The position numbers and the translations under genes were made by a program. From positions 1-19,224 of the forward strand of contig CAYQDR010000090.1 in the NCBI GenBank assembly GCA_964416315.1: a stretch of 19,224 nucleotides of DNA, in the 5' to 3' direction. Shown here in pieces: positions 6,987 through 13,540 of this stretch. Under the pieces are notes generated by a model. That model did no database searches, was not told where the DNA came from, and worked only from the letters and a program-made list of their open reading frames with translations. The first letter of the stretch is position 1. Every line of letters starts with the position of its first letter. The DNA comes from CAYQDR01 sp964416315 (GTDB lineage: Bacteria; Methylomirabilota; Methylomirabilia; Rokubacteriales; DASRDR01).

Positions 6987-7039
6987 CGGGGCCAAGACGG
7001 GGAGGTCTCCACTGAGGAGCCAGTCGCGGGCGATGGCGC

Positions 7040-7175
7040 GGCCAGCTTGCGGAGCAAGAGGGCATGCGCCTCGGCCTCGATGTAGTTCGTGATGAAGCTG
7101 GGGCGTGCTTCGGCCGCTATGCGTGAGCGACCACCGCCGCGCGCTCGTGATCGGCGTCTGGGCTGACCCTCGGGA
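7040..7175 (-). pseudogene. Decayed PIN-domain (VapC-like) gene fragment
   Basis: Two frames on the minus strand carry PIN-like pieces that no longer connect. The upstream piece reads 'SPDADHERAAVVAHA' and then hits a stop. After a frame change, 'RPSFITNYIEAEAHALLLRKL' follows (about 7043-7102). The order D-x-D-H-x-x-A then 'TNY..AE.HALLL' is what is expected around residues 10-55 of a VapC toxin. The 'VDTSA' start and the C-terminal half are missing. Called by recognition of the 'AEAHALLLRKL' block only, so moderate confidence. It sits directly upstream of the intact toxin-antitoxin pair. Confidence 0.45.
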
Positions 7176-7252
7176 TCCCCGGCAATGCCTCGTGGGGCCG
7201 GCGCCCGGCTGAGTGTGGTACATCCTCGGACGCGGGGCAGGGAGGGGACGTA

Positions 7253-7465
7253 ATGTTCTGGTTTCACCGCACACGAGTCGCGCAGCTGGCGGCAAAGAGT
7301 CGCCTGCCGGCGACGTTCGCACAGAGGGAGCACGCCAAACCGGGCGACCTGCCGATCGAGCGACCCACCAGGTTCGAGCTCCTCATCAACCTGAAGACCG
7401 CGAAGGCCCTCGGGCTGACGATCCCGCCGTCGGTGCTCCTGCGGGCCGACGAGGTCATTCAGTGA
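7253..7465 (+). pseudogene. Internally deleted ABC transporter substrate-binding protein relic (ABC_sub_bind type)
   Basis: A 70-codon frame with a good RBS (GGAGGGG at 7241-7247). Residues 1-25 ('VAQLAAKSRLPATFAQRE') and 31-70 ('AKPGDLPIERPTRFELLINL', 'KTAKALGLTIPPSVLLRADE') match the last ~100 residues of ABC_sub_bind (PF04392-type) periplasmic binding proteins. In intact members about 30 residues separate these pieces: a 'FVEAGGLMSYG' stretch and a helix ending before 'GAKPGDLP'. Here that segment is gone and the two parts are fused in frame. The first two thirds of the protein are absent too. It stops 29 bases before the intact substrate-binding protein, which belongs to another family (NMT1-like), so it is not a piece of that gene. 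Confidence 0.65.
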
Positions 7466-7494
7466 GGGGTTGGGGTGGGGCCAAGGAGGCGGCA

Positions 7495-8517
7495 ATGGAT
7501 AGGCGACGCGCTGAACTCTGGAGCCGACGCGAGTTCCTGGGGGGGCTGACCCTTGCGGGGACGGCAGCTCTCCTCGGCGTCGAGGTCGAGCCGGTCGCTG
7601 CGGAGCCGCCGCCGGAGACCAGAACGATCAAGCTGGTCAAGATCGGCGGCATCTGCATCGCTCCCCAGTACGTGGCCGAAGAACTGCTGCACGCCGAGGG
7701 GTTTTCTGACGTGCAGTACGTCAGGGCAGCGGCAGGGATCGGCACGGCGAAGGCCCTGGCTGCCGGCGAAGCCGACATCACGCTGAACTTCGTGGCCCCA
7801 TTCATCATCCGAGTGGACGCGGGGGACCCGGTCGTCCTCCTGGCCGGGGTCCACACGGGCTGCTTCGAGCTGTTCGGGACCGAGCGGATCCGCTCGATCC
7901 GCGACCTCAGGGGGAAGACCGTCGCCCTGCAGGAGCTCGGATCCAGTCAGCACGTCTTCCTCGCCAGCATGGCGGCTTACGTCGGCCTGGACCCCCGCAA
8001 GGACATCAACTGGGTGACACATCCCTCGGCCGACTCCATGCGGCTTCTCGCCGAGGGCAGGGTCGACGCCTTCCTGGCCTTTCCGCCCGACGCACAGGAG
8101 CTCCGGGCGAAGAAGATCGGTCACGTGGTGGTCAACAGCGCGGTGGACCGGCCCTGGTCGCAGTACTTCTGCTGCATCGCCGCAGGGAACCGGGAGTTCG
8201 TCAGGAAGCACCCGGTGGCCACCAAGCGGGCGGTGCGTGCCATCTTGAAGGCCGCCGACGTCTGCGCCCTCGAGCCGGACCGGGCCGCCCGGTCCGTCGT
8301 GGACAAGGGCTACGCGAAGAGCTACGACTACGCGCTTCAGACCATGAAGGACGTCCCCTACGGCAAGTGGCGCGAGTACGAGCCGGAGGACACGGTGCGC
8401 TTCTACGCGCTTCGACTCCAGGAGGCCGGGATGATCAAGTCCGGCCCGAAGAAGATCATCACCGAGGGCACCGACTGGCGCTTCCTGCGAGAGCTGAAGA
8501 AGGAGCTGAAGGGGTAG
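7495..8517 (+). CDS. Tat-exported ABC transporter substrate-binding protein (NMT1/SsuA/THI5-like)
   Basis: 340 residues from ATG 7495, with AAGGAGG 5 bases upstream. Residues 10-35 form a twin-arginine signal ('SRREFLGGLTLAGTAALLGV'), so the protein folds before export. The mature part is a two-lobe periplasmic binding protein of the nitrate/sulfonate/taurine or thiamine-precursor type: 'IKLVKIGGICIAPQYVAEEL' (45-64), 'GTAKALAAGEADITLNF' (as in SsuA), 'DLRGKTVALQELGSSQHVFL' and 'RLLAEGRVDAFLAFPPDAQE'. It would bind a small organic ligand for uptake, but no permease or ATPase gene is adjacent, so it is an orphan here and the ligand cannot be read. The gene lies between two gene relics. Confidence 0.9.
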   Translation: MDRRRAELWSRREFLGGLTLAGTAALLGVEVEPVAAEPPPETRTIKLVKIGGICIAPQYVAEELLHAEGFSDVQYVRAAAGIGTAKALAAGEADITLNFVAPFIIRVDAGDPVVLLAGVHTGCFELFGTERIRSIRDLRGKTVALQELGSSQHVFLASMAAYVGLDPRKDINWVTHPSADSMRLLAEGRVDAFLAFPPDAQELRAKKIGHVVVNSAVDRPWSQYFCCIAAGNREFVRKHPVATKRAVRAILKAADVCALEPDRAARSVVDKGYAKSYDYALQTMKDVPYGKWREYEPEDTVRFYALRLQEAGMIKSGPKKIITEGTDWRFLRELKKELKG

Positions 8518-8597
8518 GAGCCCCGCGGTGAGGCCGGCGACCGGCGTGACCATCGCCTGACGCCGGAGCCGCGCGCGTCCCACACAGGAGGCAAGGC

Positions 8598-8657
8598 ATG
8601 GCCACCTTCGGCACGGTCGGCGTCGACTGGCAGCAGCGCGTGAAACCGGCTCCCTGA
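8598..8657 (+). pseudogene. 19-codon gene stub, possibly N-terminus of an M24/Xaa-Pro peptidase-type protein
   Basis: A good RBS (CAGGAGG, 8585-8591) precedes ATG 8598, then 'MATFGTVGVDWQQRVKPAP' and a TGA. The start 'FGT..VDW..R' recalls the beginning of creatinase/Xaa-Pro peptidase-like M24 proteins, whose next residues would be a basic helix. A strong RBS in front of a 19-codon frame suggests a truncated gene; a real microprotein is the alternative. A CCGGCGT/ACGCCGG inverted repeat at 8541-8566 lies between it and the upstream gene. Confidence 0.35.
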
Positions 8658-8689
8658 CCGTGGAGCACAAGCCGCCGCGGAGGACCCCC

Positions 8690-9580
8690 TCACCCTCCCC
8701 TCTCCCCCTGTGGGGGAGAGGGCGCGGGTAGCGCCGGCTCCTTCACGAGCCGCTCGGCCACCTCGGTCGCCGACGGCGGGGTCGGCGCGTCCTTGTAGCC
8801 GGCCAGACGCCGATAAACCTCGGCGGCGGCCCGCGCGAAGCCGTCGGGGAGCCCGGCCGCCGTGAACGTCGCCGCCAGCTCCTCCATCTCGCCCACGAAG
8901 CGCCAGGCCTTCTGCGCGCTCCCCGCGACCGCGCGCTCGGAGCGCGCCGGGAGGTCGGGCTGGGAGTGCTCCCACTCGCGCCGGAGCGGTTCGTCCACGC
9001 CCTCGGCCAGCGCGAGGCCGCGGACGGCCATGAGGAGCGCGGCGCTTCCCTTCGTCCACGCGGCGTAGGCCATCTTGAGCGCGGAGGCCGCCCCCGGCGG
9101 GGCCTCGAGGGCGATCGCCTCCAGCGGCCCGCCTGGGAAGAGGGCGGCCACGCGCGCCGCCTCCCGGCCCGAGAGATACAGCCGGGTGGTCCCGGCCCGC
9201 CACGGCGGCGGGCCCACGATGCCCCCGTCCACGAACACGGCCCCCGCCGGCTCGACGGCGGCCGCCATCTCGCGGGCGGTCGCCGGGGCGACGGCGTTGG
9301 CGTCCACGTACACGCCGGCATAGCGGAGGGCCGCCACCGCGCGGGCGACGTCGGCGGCGGCGTGGGGCGGGCACACGGAGACGATCACGTCGCTCCGGCC
9401 CGCGAGCGCCGCGAGCGTGCCCGCGTCCTCGAGGCCGGCGGCGGCCGCGCGCTCGCCCGTCCGCGGCCCGCGCCCTTCGGAGGCCCACAGCACGCGGGCC
9501 CCGCCGGCGCGGGCGGCGGCGCCCACCGCGCTCCCCATCTCGCCCGGATGCAGCACGCCCACCGTCAGGTCCGCTGTCAT
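8690..9580 (-). CDS. NAD(P)-dependent oxidoreductase, 6-phosphogluconate/3-hydroxyisobutyrate dehydrogenase-like (DUF1932 type)
   Basis: 296 residues. The N-terminus has a Rossmann fold with the loop 'VGVLHPGEMGSAVG' (7-20), then 'SDVIVSVCPPHAAADVARAV' (62-81) and 'YVDANAVAPATAREMA' (90-105), the substrate-loop region of beta-hydroxyacid dehydrogenases. 'FVDGGIVGPPPWRAGTTRLY' (115-134) is typical of the DUF1932 branch. 'GAASALKMAYAAWTKGSAAL' (162-181) carries the Lys (168) that aligns with the catalytic Lys of the family, followed by an all-alpha C-terminal domain. It would reduce or oxidise a beta-hydroxyacid or related carbonyl; the substrate is unknown. The last ten residues ('APSPPQGERG') are encoded by a repeat-like hairpin. 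GGAGGAGG lies before the ATG. Divergent from the Ldh_2 dehydrogenase gene 115 bases away. Confidence 0.88.
   Translation of the reverse strand: MTADLTVGVLHPGEMGSAVGAAARAGGARVLWASEGRGPRTGERAAAAGLEDAGTLAALAGRSDVIVSVCPPHAAADVARAVAALRYAGVYVDANAVAPATAREMAAAVEPAGAVFVDGGIVGPPPWRAGTTRLYLSGREAARVAALFPGGPLEAIALEAPPGAASALKMAYAAWTKGSAALLMAVRGLALAEGVDEPLRREWEHSQPDLPARSERAVAGSAQKAWRFVGEMEELAATFTAAGLPDGFARAAAEVYRRLAGYKDAPTPPSATEVAERLVKEPALPAPSPPQGERGG
8698..8722. repeat. REP-like palindrome / hairpin at the 3' end of the oxidoreductase gene
   Basis: CCCTCTCCCCC (8698-8708) and GGGGGAGAGGG (8712-8722) form a perfect 11-bp stem with a 3-base loop, flanked by 'CCCTCACC'. This sequence style is a common dispersed palindrome in GC-rich bacterial genomes. 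It lies inside the final codons of the minus-strand gene and between convergent units, so it could also stop transcription. Only one copy is in this window. Confidence 0.6.
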
Positions 9581-9637
9581 CGCCGCGCCTCCTCCATCCA
9601 GAGGAGCTCACCCATCGCGCGCCTGGAGCATACCCGA

Positions 9638-9666
9638 TTTCCCTCTGCCGTGCCGGCTGGTAGACT
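9638..9666 (+). promoter_or_regulatory. Weak candidate promoter for the Ldh_2 dehydrogenase gene
   Basis: TAGACT (9661-9666) is a 4-of-6 -10 box, 17 bases after TTTCCC (9638-9643), a poor -35. It lies 30 bases upstream of the ATG in the divergent intergenic region. No better candidate is visible. Confidence 0.25.
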
Positions 9667-9695
9667 GGCGCCACTGTCTGCCGGGAGGCGCCAGC

Positions 9696-10891
9696 ATGCG
9701 AGTCTTCACCGCCGAGCACCTGGAGAGCCTGACCCGCGGCATCCTCGCCGCCGCCGGCGCGCCCGACGCCGAGGCCCACGTCGTCGCCGAAGGCCTCGTG
9801 TCGGCGAACCTGACCGGCCACGACTCCCACGGCGTCATCCAGCTCCCCGTCTACGTGGACCGCATCCGGAAGGGCCACATCGTGCCGGGCGCCCCGACCG
9901 AGATCGAGGGGGAGACGCCCACGACCGCCCGCGTCAACGGCCACTGGGGATTCGGCTTCGTGGTGACGCGCCGGGCGGCGGAGCTGGCCATCCGGAAGGC
10001 GAAGGAGCAGAACATCGCCGCCGTCANNNNNNNNNNNNNNNNNNNNNNNNNNNNNNNNNNNNNNNNNNNNNNNNNNNNNNNNNNNNNNNNNNNNNNNNNN
10101 NNNNNNNNNNNNNNNNNNNNNNNNNNCGGGCGGCGGAGCTGGCCATCCGGAAGGCGAAGGAGCAGAACATCGCCGCCGTCACCATCTACCAGCAGGGGCA
10201 CATCGGGCGTCTCGCGCCCTACCCGATCATGGCGACGCGCGAGGGTCTGGCGGCGATCCTGTTCACCGACTCCGGGCGCGGCCCCAAGTCCGTCGTTCCC
10301 TTCGGCGGGCGGGAGGCGCGGCTCGGCACGAATCCCGTCTGCATCGCCGTCCCCTCCGACGAGCCCACACCCGTCTTCATCGACATGGCCACCTGCGCCG
10401 TCGCCGGCAACAAGCTCCTCGTGGCCCAGACCCGCCGCCAGCAGATCCCGCCCGGCTGGCTCATCGACCGGGAGGGCAACCCCACCACCGACCCCTTCGC
10501 CTACAGCGGCGGCGGCGCGCTGCTGCCGCTCGGGGGCGGGCAGGGGCACAAGGGCTACGGCCTCTCCTTCATGGGAGAGGTGTTCTCGGGGATCCTCACG
10601 ACGCTCGGGTTCGGCCACGATCCCCGCGGCAGGCACAACGACGGCTCGTTCTACGTCTGCTGGCGGATCGAGGCGTTCATGCCGCTCGCGGAGTTCAGGC
10701 GGCAGGTGAGCGACTTCATCCGCTACGTCAAGACCGCGCCCCCCGCCGCCGGCTTCCGCGAGATCCTCCACCCCGGAGAGCTGGAGCACCGCACGGAGCA
10801 GCAGCGCCGCCGCGACGGGATCGCCGTCGAGGAGGAGACCTGGAAGGCGATCGAGGCGCTGCTCGGGGAGTACGGGCTCCCGGTCGGCTAG
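9696..10891 (+). CDS. Malate/L-lactate dehydrogenase family (Ldh_2) NAD(P)-dependent oxidoreductase, split by an assembly gap
   Basis: ATG 9696 with GGGAGG upstream. The first part (9696-10026, 110 codons) has 'FTAEHLESLTRGILAAAGAP', 'GHDSHGVIQLPVYVDRIRKG' (41-60, with the conserved His pair of the YiaK/malate dehydrogenase-2 family) and 'TTARVNGHWGFG'. The second part (from 10127) has 'GHIGRLAPYPIMA', 'FGGREARLGTNP', 'VFIDMATCAVAGNKL' and 'GHKGYGLSFMGEVFSGIL'. The 100 Ns are flanked by the same 55 bases on both sides. Removing the Ns and one copy gives 1041 bases, an uninterrupted 346-residue protein of normal family length. As drawn, the 155 extra bases shift the frame, so automated calling yields two broken halves. 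The gene is intact in biology. Family members act on malate, lactate, ureidoglycolate or 2,3-diketogulonate; the substrate is not determinable here. Confidence 0.92.
9972..10181 (+). repeat. 55-bp exact direct duplication flanking the gap (assembly artefact)
   Basis: Bases 9972-10026 and 10127-10181 are identical over 55 positions, ending in the same codons for NIAAV. Two contig ends that overlap were scaffolded instead of merged. The copies are not a biological repeat. Confidence 0.93.
10027..10126. other. Scaffold gap of exactly 100 N
   Basis: A run of exactly 100 N, the conventional placeholder for a gap of unknown size. Because both flanks carry the same 55 bases, the true gap length is negative (minus 55), and nothing is missing. 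Confidence 0.97.
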
Positions 10892-11049
10892 GCCGCCGCG
10901 GGTGATCCCGAAGATCGCCGTCCGAGGGCTCCACTACGCCCCGGGGCGGGTGAGGACCCTGGTCCGGTGCCCGTCCCGCGCGCGGACCGGACCTGGACGC
11001 GCGTCGCGTCGGAGCCGGGCTTCGAGACCATGCGACCGCCCGCCCCCGG

Positions 11050-11091
11050 GCGCCGGAGGGCCGCCCGCCCGACCCGGGCGGCCTCCGGCGC
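11050..11091. terminator. Long near-perfect hairpin, likely terminator or mobile palindrome
   Basis: An 18-base left arm (11050-11067) pairs with a 17-base right arm (11075-11091) with a single bulged G and a 7-base loop. It is followed by a pyrimidine-rich CTCTCTTCC stretch. It lies about 160 bases beyond the dehydrogenase stop. The distance is long for a terminator of that gene, so a dispersed palindromic element is the alternative. Confidence 0.5.
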
Positions 11092-11287
11092 TCTCTTCCG
11101 GACGGTCCGGCCGACCGCAACATGTCGCAGCGCGACGATCTCACTGTTCCCGTCCGCGGTGTGGCGGCCTCGATCCCGGCGCCGACGCCAGGTGCGGCAA
11201 GTGCGATGGAGTGGACCTCGACGCGCTCATCTCGACCCACTGACGCCCGCTACACGAGAGGCATCTTGCGCGCGGCTGGCTTCGTGT

Positions 11288-11307
11288 GTGAGTATGTACG
11301 TACTCAC
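11288..11307. promoter_or_regulatory. Operator-like palindrome upstream of the second antitoxin
   Basis: GTGAGTA (11288-11294) and TACTCAC (11301-11307) form a perfect 7-bp inverted repeat with a 6-base spacer, ending 10 bases before the antitoxin ATG. The size and position suit binding by the ribbon-helix-helix antitoxin. A poor promoter (TTGCGC at 11266-11271, GAGTAT at 11290-11295) would overlap it. Confidence 0.5.
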
Positions 11308-11317
11308 GGAGGGTACC

Positions 11318-11575
11318 ATGCCAGCGAAGCGCCTGACGCTCGAACTGTCGGTCGATCAGTACGAGTTCGTCCGCAAGGAGGCCGCCGCCGACGGCCTCAC
11401 CGTCAGCGGGTTCATCCGAGCCCTGATCGAGGAACGCCGGCGCGCGCCGGCCCGGGTCCGCGAAGCGTACAGCGAAGACCCGTTCTACAGGCGTCGCGGC
11501 TCCTTCAAAGGCCCGAGGGATCTCTCCGCCAGGCACGACAAGTACCTCTACGGAGAGGCGGAGTGGTCTTCGTAG
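11318..11575 (+). CDS. VapB-like ribbon-helix-helix antitoxin
   Basis: 85 residues from ATG 11318, with GGAGGG (11308-11313) 4 bases upstream. The N-terminus 'KRLTLELSVDQYEFVRKEAA' followed by 'GLTVSGFIRALIEERR' is a ribbon-helix-helix domain: one strand, then two helices for dimeric DNA binding. The C-terminal part 'DPFYRRRGSFKGPRDLSARH' and 'DKYLYG' is a motif commonly seen at the ends of VapB-type antitoxins, where it contacts the PIN toxin. Its 3' end overlaps the toxin start by 13 bases, so the two are translationally coupled. A palindrome just upstream is the probable autoregulatory site. Unlike the first pair in this window, this one has a normal Shine-Dalgarno and a different N-terminal strand, so the two are not recent duplicates. 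Confidence 0.88.
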   Translation: MPAKRLTLELSVDQYEFVRKEAAADGLTVSGFIRALIEERRRAPARVREAYSEDPFYRRRGSFKGPRDLSARHDKYLYGEAEWSS

Positions 11576-11967
11576 ACACGAGCGCCTTCTTCGCGATCGA
11601 GAACGAGCGGGATCGCCATCATGCGCGCGCCCTCCTGGCGCGCGATGCGCTGATGTCGAAGGGCGAGCGGCTGGTCACGACCGACTACATCCTCGACGAG
11701 GTCTACACGCTGATCCGGGTGCGCGTGGGCCACCGCGCTGCGGTGGACTTCGGGCAGAGCGTTCAGAGCAGCCGGTTTGTTCGAGTCGAGCCCGTGACTC
11801 CAGAGGACTTCGAGGCCGCCTGGCAGATCTTCCGGCGCTACGACGACAAGGCCTTCAGCTTCACCGACTGCACCAGCTTCGCCCTCATCCAGCGCCTCGA
11901 CGTTCGGGTCGCGTTCGCGTTCGACCGGAACTTCCAGGAATACGGCAACTTCGTGGTCAAGCCCTGA
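11563..11967 (+). CDS. VapC-like PIN-domain ribonuclease toxin
   Basis: 134 residues from GTG 11563, chosen because GGAGAGG (11552-11558) is 4 bases upstream and the protein then begins with the PIN strand 'MVFVDTSAFFAIENERDRHH'. The acidic residues expected for a metal-dependent RNase are all present: Asp5, Glu46 in 'TTDYILDEVYTLIRVR', Asp102 in 'FSFTDCTSFALI' and Asp121 in 'VAFAFDRNFQEYGNFVV'. The frame stays open upstream of 11563, but that part is antisense-like and overlaps the antitoxin. The 13-base overlap with the antitoxin gene indicates coupled translation. The toxin would cleave a structured RNA; the target is unknown. Confidence 0.93.
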   Translation: MVFVDTSAFFAIENERDRHHARALLARDALMSKGERLVTTDYILDEVYTLIRVRVGHRAAVDFGQSVQSSRFVRVEPVTPEDFEAAWQIFRRYDDKAFSFTDCTSFALIQRLDVRVAFAFDRNFQEYGNFVVKP

Positions 11968-12081
11968 CGAGTCCCCCGCGATGTCCTCTGGATAGAGACC
12001 GTGGAGCCGGGGCTGCCTACCAGCCGCCCCGGTCGCCGCGCCCGCGACTCCGTCCTCCCTTCGGGCGGCTCGCACAGATCC

Positions 12082-12098
12082 GCCTGGGGCTGCCAGGC
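12082..12098 (-). terminator. Short hairpin after the minus-strand operon
   Basis: GCCTGG (12082-12087) and CCAGGC (12093-12098) form a 6-bp stem with a 5-base loop immediately after the chalcone-isomerase-like gene's TAG on the minus strand. No T-tract follows, so it is a weak candidate terminator. Confidence 0.35.
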
Positions 12099-12099
12099 C

Positions 12100-12702
12100 C
12101 TACTTGATCAGCGCGGGGGCCCGCGACACGAGCCCCTTCTTGATCTCCTCCTGAATGGCCTTCTCGCCCAACCACACGGCGAAGACCGCCGCCACGAAAT
12201 TCCTGTCGGCGATGGGCGGTTTCGTCTTCCCGGCCATGACCGTCTCGAGTGTCCCGCCCGGAACCCAGCGGATGACGCACTCCTGGCCGGCCTTGATCTC
12301 GGGAAAGTAGCCGACGAAGGTGTCGATCCTGGCCTTGTCGGCGCCGGCAAGCGCCTCGCGCATGGCGTCCTGGATCGTGCCCTGGTCCACGTCGCGCGTG
12401 AACTTGAGATGCACCTCCTTGGCGAAGTCGCCCCAGATGAGGTCCTTGTAAAACGCGGCGCTGCCGAGAGCTCCCTTGTGCACGGCGAGCGGGCCGGAGA
12501 GCGCCGAGTCGGCGACGTAAAGGGCGATCGCGTACACCTTCACCTTGAACCAGGTGCGGGTGCGCAGGCCGACGCCGAGAAGCGACAGGTCGCCCCTCTT
12601 CACGGCGAACCTGACGCCGCTGCCGGGCTCGGTGACCTCCTGGGCGGCCGCCGGCGCCACGACCAGGGAGAGGGCGAGGAGCGCGGCGGCGGTCGCCTTC
12701 AC
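12100..12702 (-). CDS. Secreted chalcone-isomerase-like protein
   Basis: 200 residues from GTG 12702, with AAGGAG 8 bases upstream. Residues 1-21 are a Sec signal peptide ('VKATAAALLALSLVVAPAAA'-Q). The mature part has the chalcone-isomerase-like fold signature: 'GSGVRFAVKRGDLSLLGVGL' then 'RTWFKVKVYAIALYVADSAL', 'KDLIWGDFAKEVHLKFTRDV', 'IDTFVGYFPEIKAGQE' and 'NFVAAVFAVWLGEKAIQEEI' near the end. Bacterial members of this fold mostly lack flavonoid isomerase activity and are proposed to bind fatty acids or similar ligands; function here is unproven. Its GTG overlaps the upstream hydrolase's TGA (GTGA), so it is the third, translationally coupled gene of the operon. A periplasmic lipid-binding-like protein downstream of a cytoplasmic oxygenase and hydrolase is unusual. 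Confidence 0.85.
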   Translation of the reverse strand: MKATAAALLALSLVVAPAAAQEVTEPGSGVRFAVKRGDLSLLGVGLRTRTWFKVKVYAIALYVADSALSGPLAVHKGALGSAAFYKDLIWGDFAKEVHLKFTRDVDQGTIQDAMREALAGADKARIDTFVGYFPEIKAGQECVIRWVPGGTLETVMAGKTKPPIADRNFVAAVFAVWLGEKAIQEEIKKGLVSRAPALIK

Positions 12703-13526
12703 GAGCGGCTCCTTTTTCCCCTGGGAGCGAAACCAGCGGTCAAGAAGTCGCGGACCAGCCGCGCGACCGTCTCCGGCTGCTCCAGGTGGGGCGCGTGCCC
12801 CGCGCGCTCCACGGTCTCCACCCGCGCCCCAGGGATGCGCCGGACGAACTCGTCGGCGTACACCGGCGGGACCAGGCGGTCCTCCTTGCCCCAGACGAGC
12901 AGGGTGGGCACCGTGACGCGGTGGAGGCGCTTCTTCAGTCCCTTGTCCGGGATGGGCCAGATGAACTTCCCGGTGGCGCCCATGGCCCACATCAGCCGGA
13001 CCCGGGCCATGATCCGGGCTTCCGGGTCCTCCGAGGGCGCGAACATCCGCCGCGCGGCCTCGCCCTCGAGGTCGCGGAAGACGTAGCCGGGAAGCTCGGC
13101 GGGGTTCAGCAGCATCCAGTTGGTCACGGGGGCGTCGTCACGCCACAACCCGATGGGGTCCAGGAGCGCCAGGCGGCGGACGCGACCCGGGTGGGCCGCC
13201 GCCACCTCGCAGGCCACCATGGCGCCGAAGGAATGGCCCACGAAGGCCGCGCCCGCGAGCCCGAGCCCTTCCAGCAGCTCGTCGTAGCAGAGGACCAGGT
13301 CCCACAGGCCATCGAGCTGGTGGATGTCGTCGGGCCGTCCCGGGGTGGTGCCGGGGTGCTCCGGGGCATGGACGGTGAAGCTCCGGGCCAGCTCGCCCAG
13401 GAACGGATCCCAGGTCAGGCCCCAGGGGCCGTGGAAGAAGACCACGGCCGGCCCGCGGCCCTCGGACAGGACCCGCATGTGGATCCGGTCTTGCCAGACG
13501 GAGACGGTCTGCTCCCGCGTGGCGAT
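12699..13526 (-). CDS. Alpha/beta-fold hydrolase, apparently with a non-standard ATC start
   Basis: 275 residues if begun at 13526. The core is a typical alpha/beta hydrolase: oxyanion-hole block 'VVFFHGPWGLTWDPF' (28-42), nucleophile elbow 'AFVGHSFGAMVA' with Ser99, 'LLDPIGLWRDD' (121-131), acid Asp216 in 'LLVWGKEDRLVP' and His244 in 'RAGHAPHLEQPE'. The cap region (135-200) is Trp- and Met-rich, suiting a hydrophobic substrate. AAAGGAG is positioned 6 bases before codon ATC at 13526, but no ATG, GTG or TTG occurs there. The first ATG (13478) has no RBS and would remove the first beta strand. It may therefore use a rare ATC start, or carry a point mutation or base error. The stop overlaps the chalcone-isomerase-like gene by 4 bases; upstream it is 14 bases from the monooxygenase stop. 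Likely an esterase, lactonase or C-C hydrolase acting on the monooxygenase product (inference). Confidence 0.88.
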   Translation of the reverse strand: MATREQTVSVWQDRIHMRVLSEGRGPAVVFFHGPWGLTWDPFLGELARSFTVHAPEHPGTTPGRPDDIHQLDGLWDLVLCYDELLEGLGLAGAAFVGHSFGAMVACEVAAAHPGRVRRLALLDPIGLWRDDAPVTNWMLLNPAELPGYVFRDLEGEAARRMFAPSEDPEARIMARVRLMWAMGATGKFIWPIPDKGLKKRLHRVTVPTLLVWGKEDRLVPPVYADEFVRRIPGARVETVERAGHAPHLEQPETVARLVRDFLTAGFAPRGKRSRS

Positions 13527-13540
13527 GGGGGGCTCCTTTG

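Larger units (their letters stand above)
10892..11317. other. Intergenic region without a recognisable gene
   Basis: 426 bases between the dehydrogenase stop and the second antitoxin start. I see an inverted repeat GGTCCGG/CCGGACC (10961-10967, 10987-10993), the long hairpin at 11050-11091 and the operator-like palindrome at 11288-11307. Short frames here (for example one ending in a Cys-Gly-Lys-Cys motif and 'DGVDLDALISTH' at about 11190-11243) do not resemble known proteins. Confidence 0.5.

Noticed and set aside
8690..8730. CRISPR-like or inverted-repeat array at the C-rich hairpin
   Set aside because: Only one palindrome, no spacers or repeated units. No CRISPR array or cas gene was seen anywhere in the window.
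9972..10181. Direct repeats as a possible mobile-element target duplication or tandem duplication
   Set aside because: The copies sit exactly at both edges of a 100-N placeholder, and merging restores a full-length protein, so this is a scaffolding artefact.
10892..11243. Possible small zinc-ribbon protein ending with a Cys-Gly-Lys-Cys motif
   Set aside because: Only one Cys pair, the upstream part of the frame is Arg/Pro noise, and no RBS supports a start near the motif.
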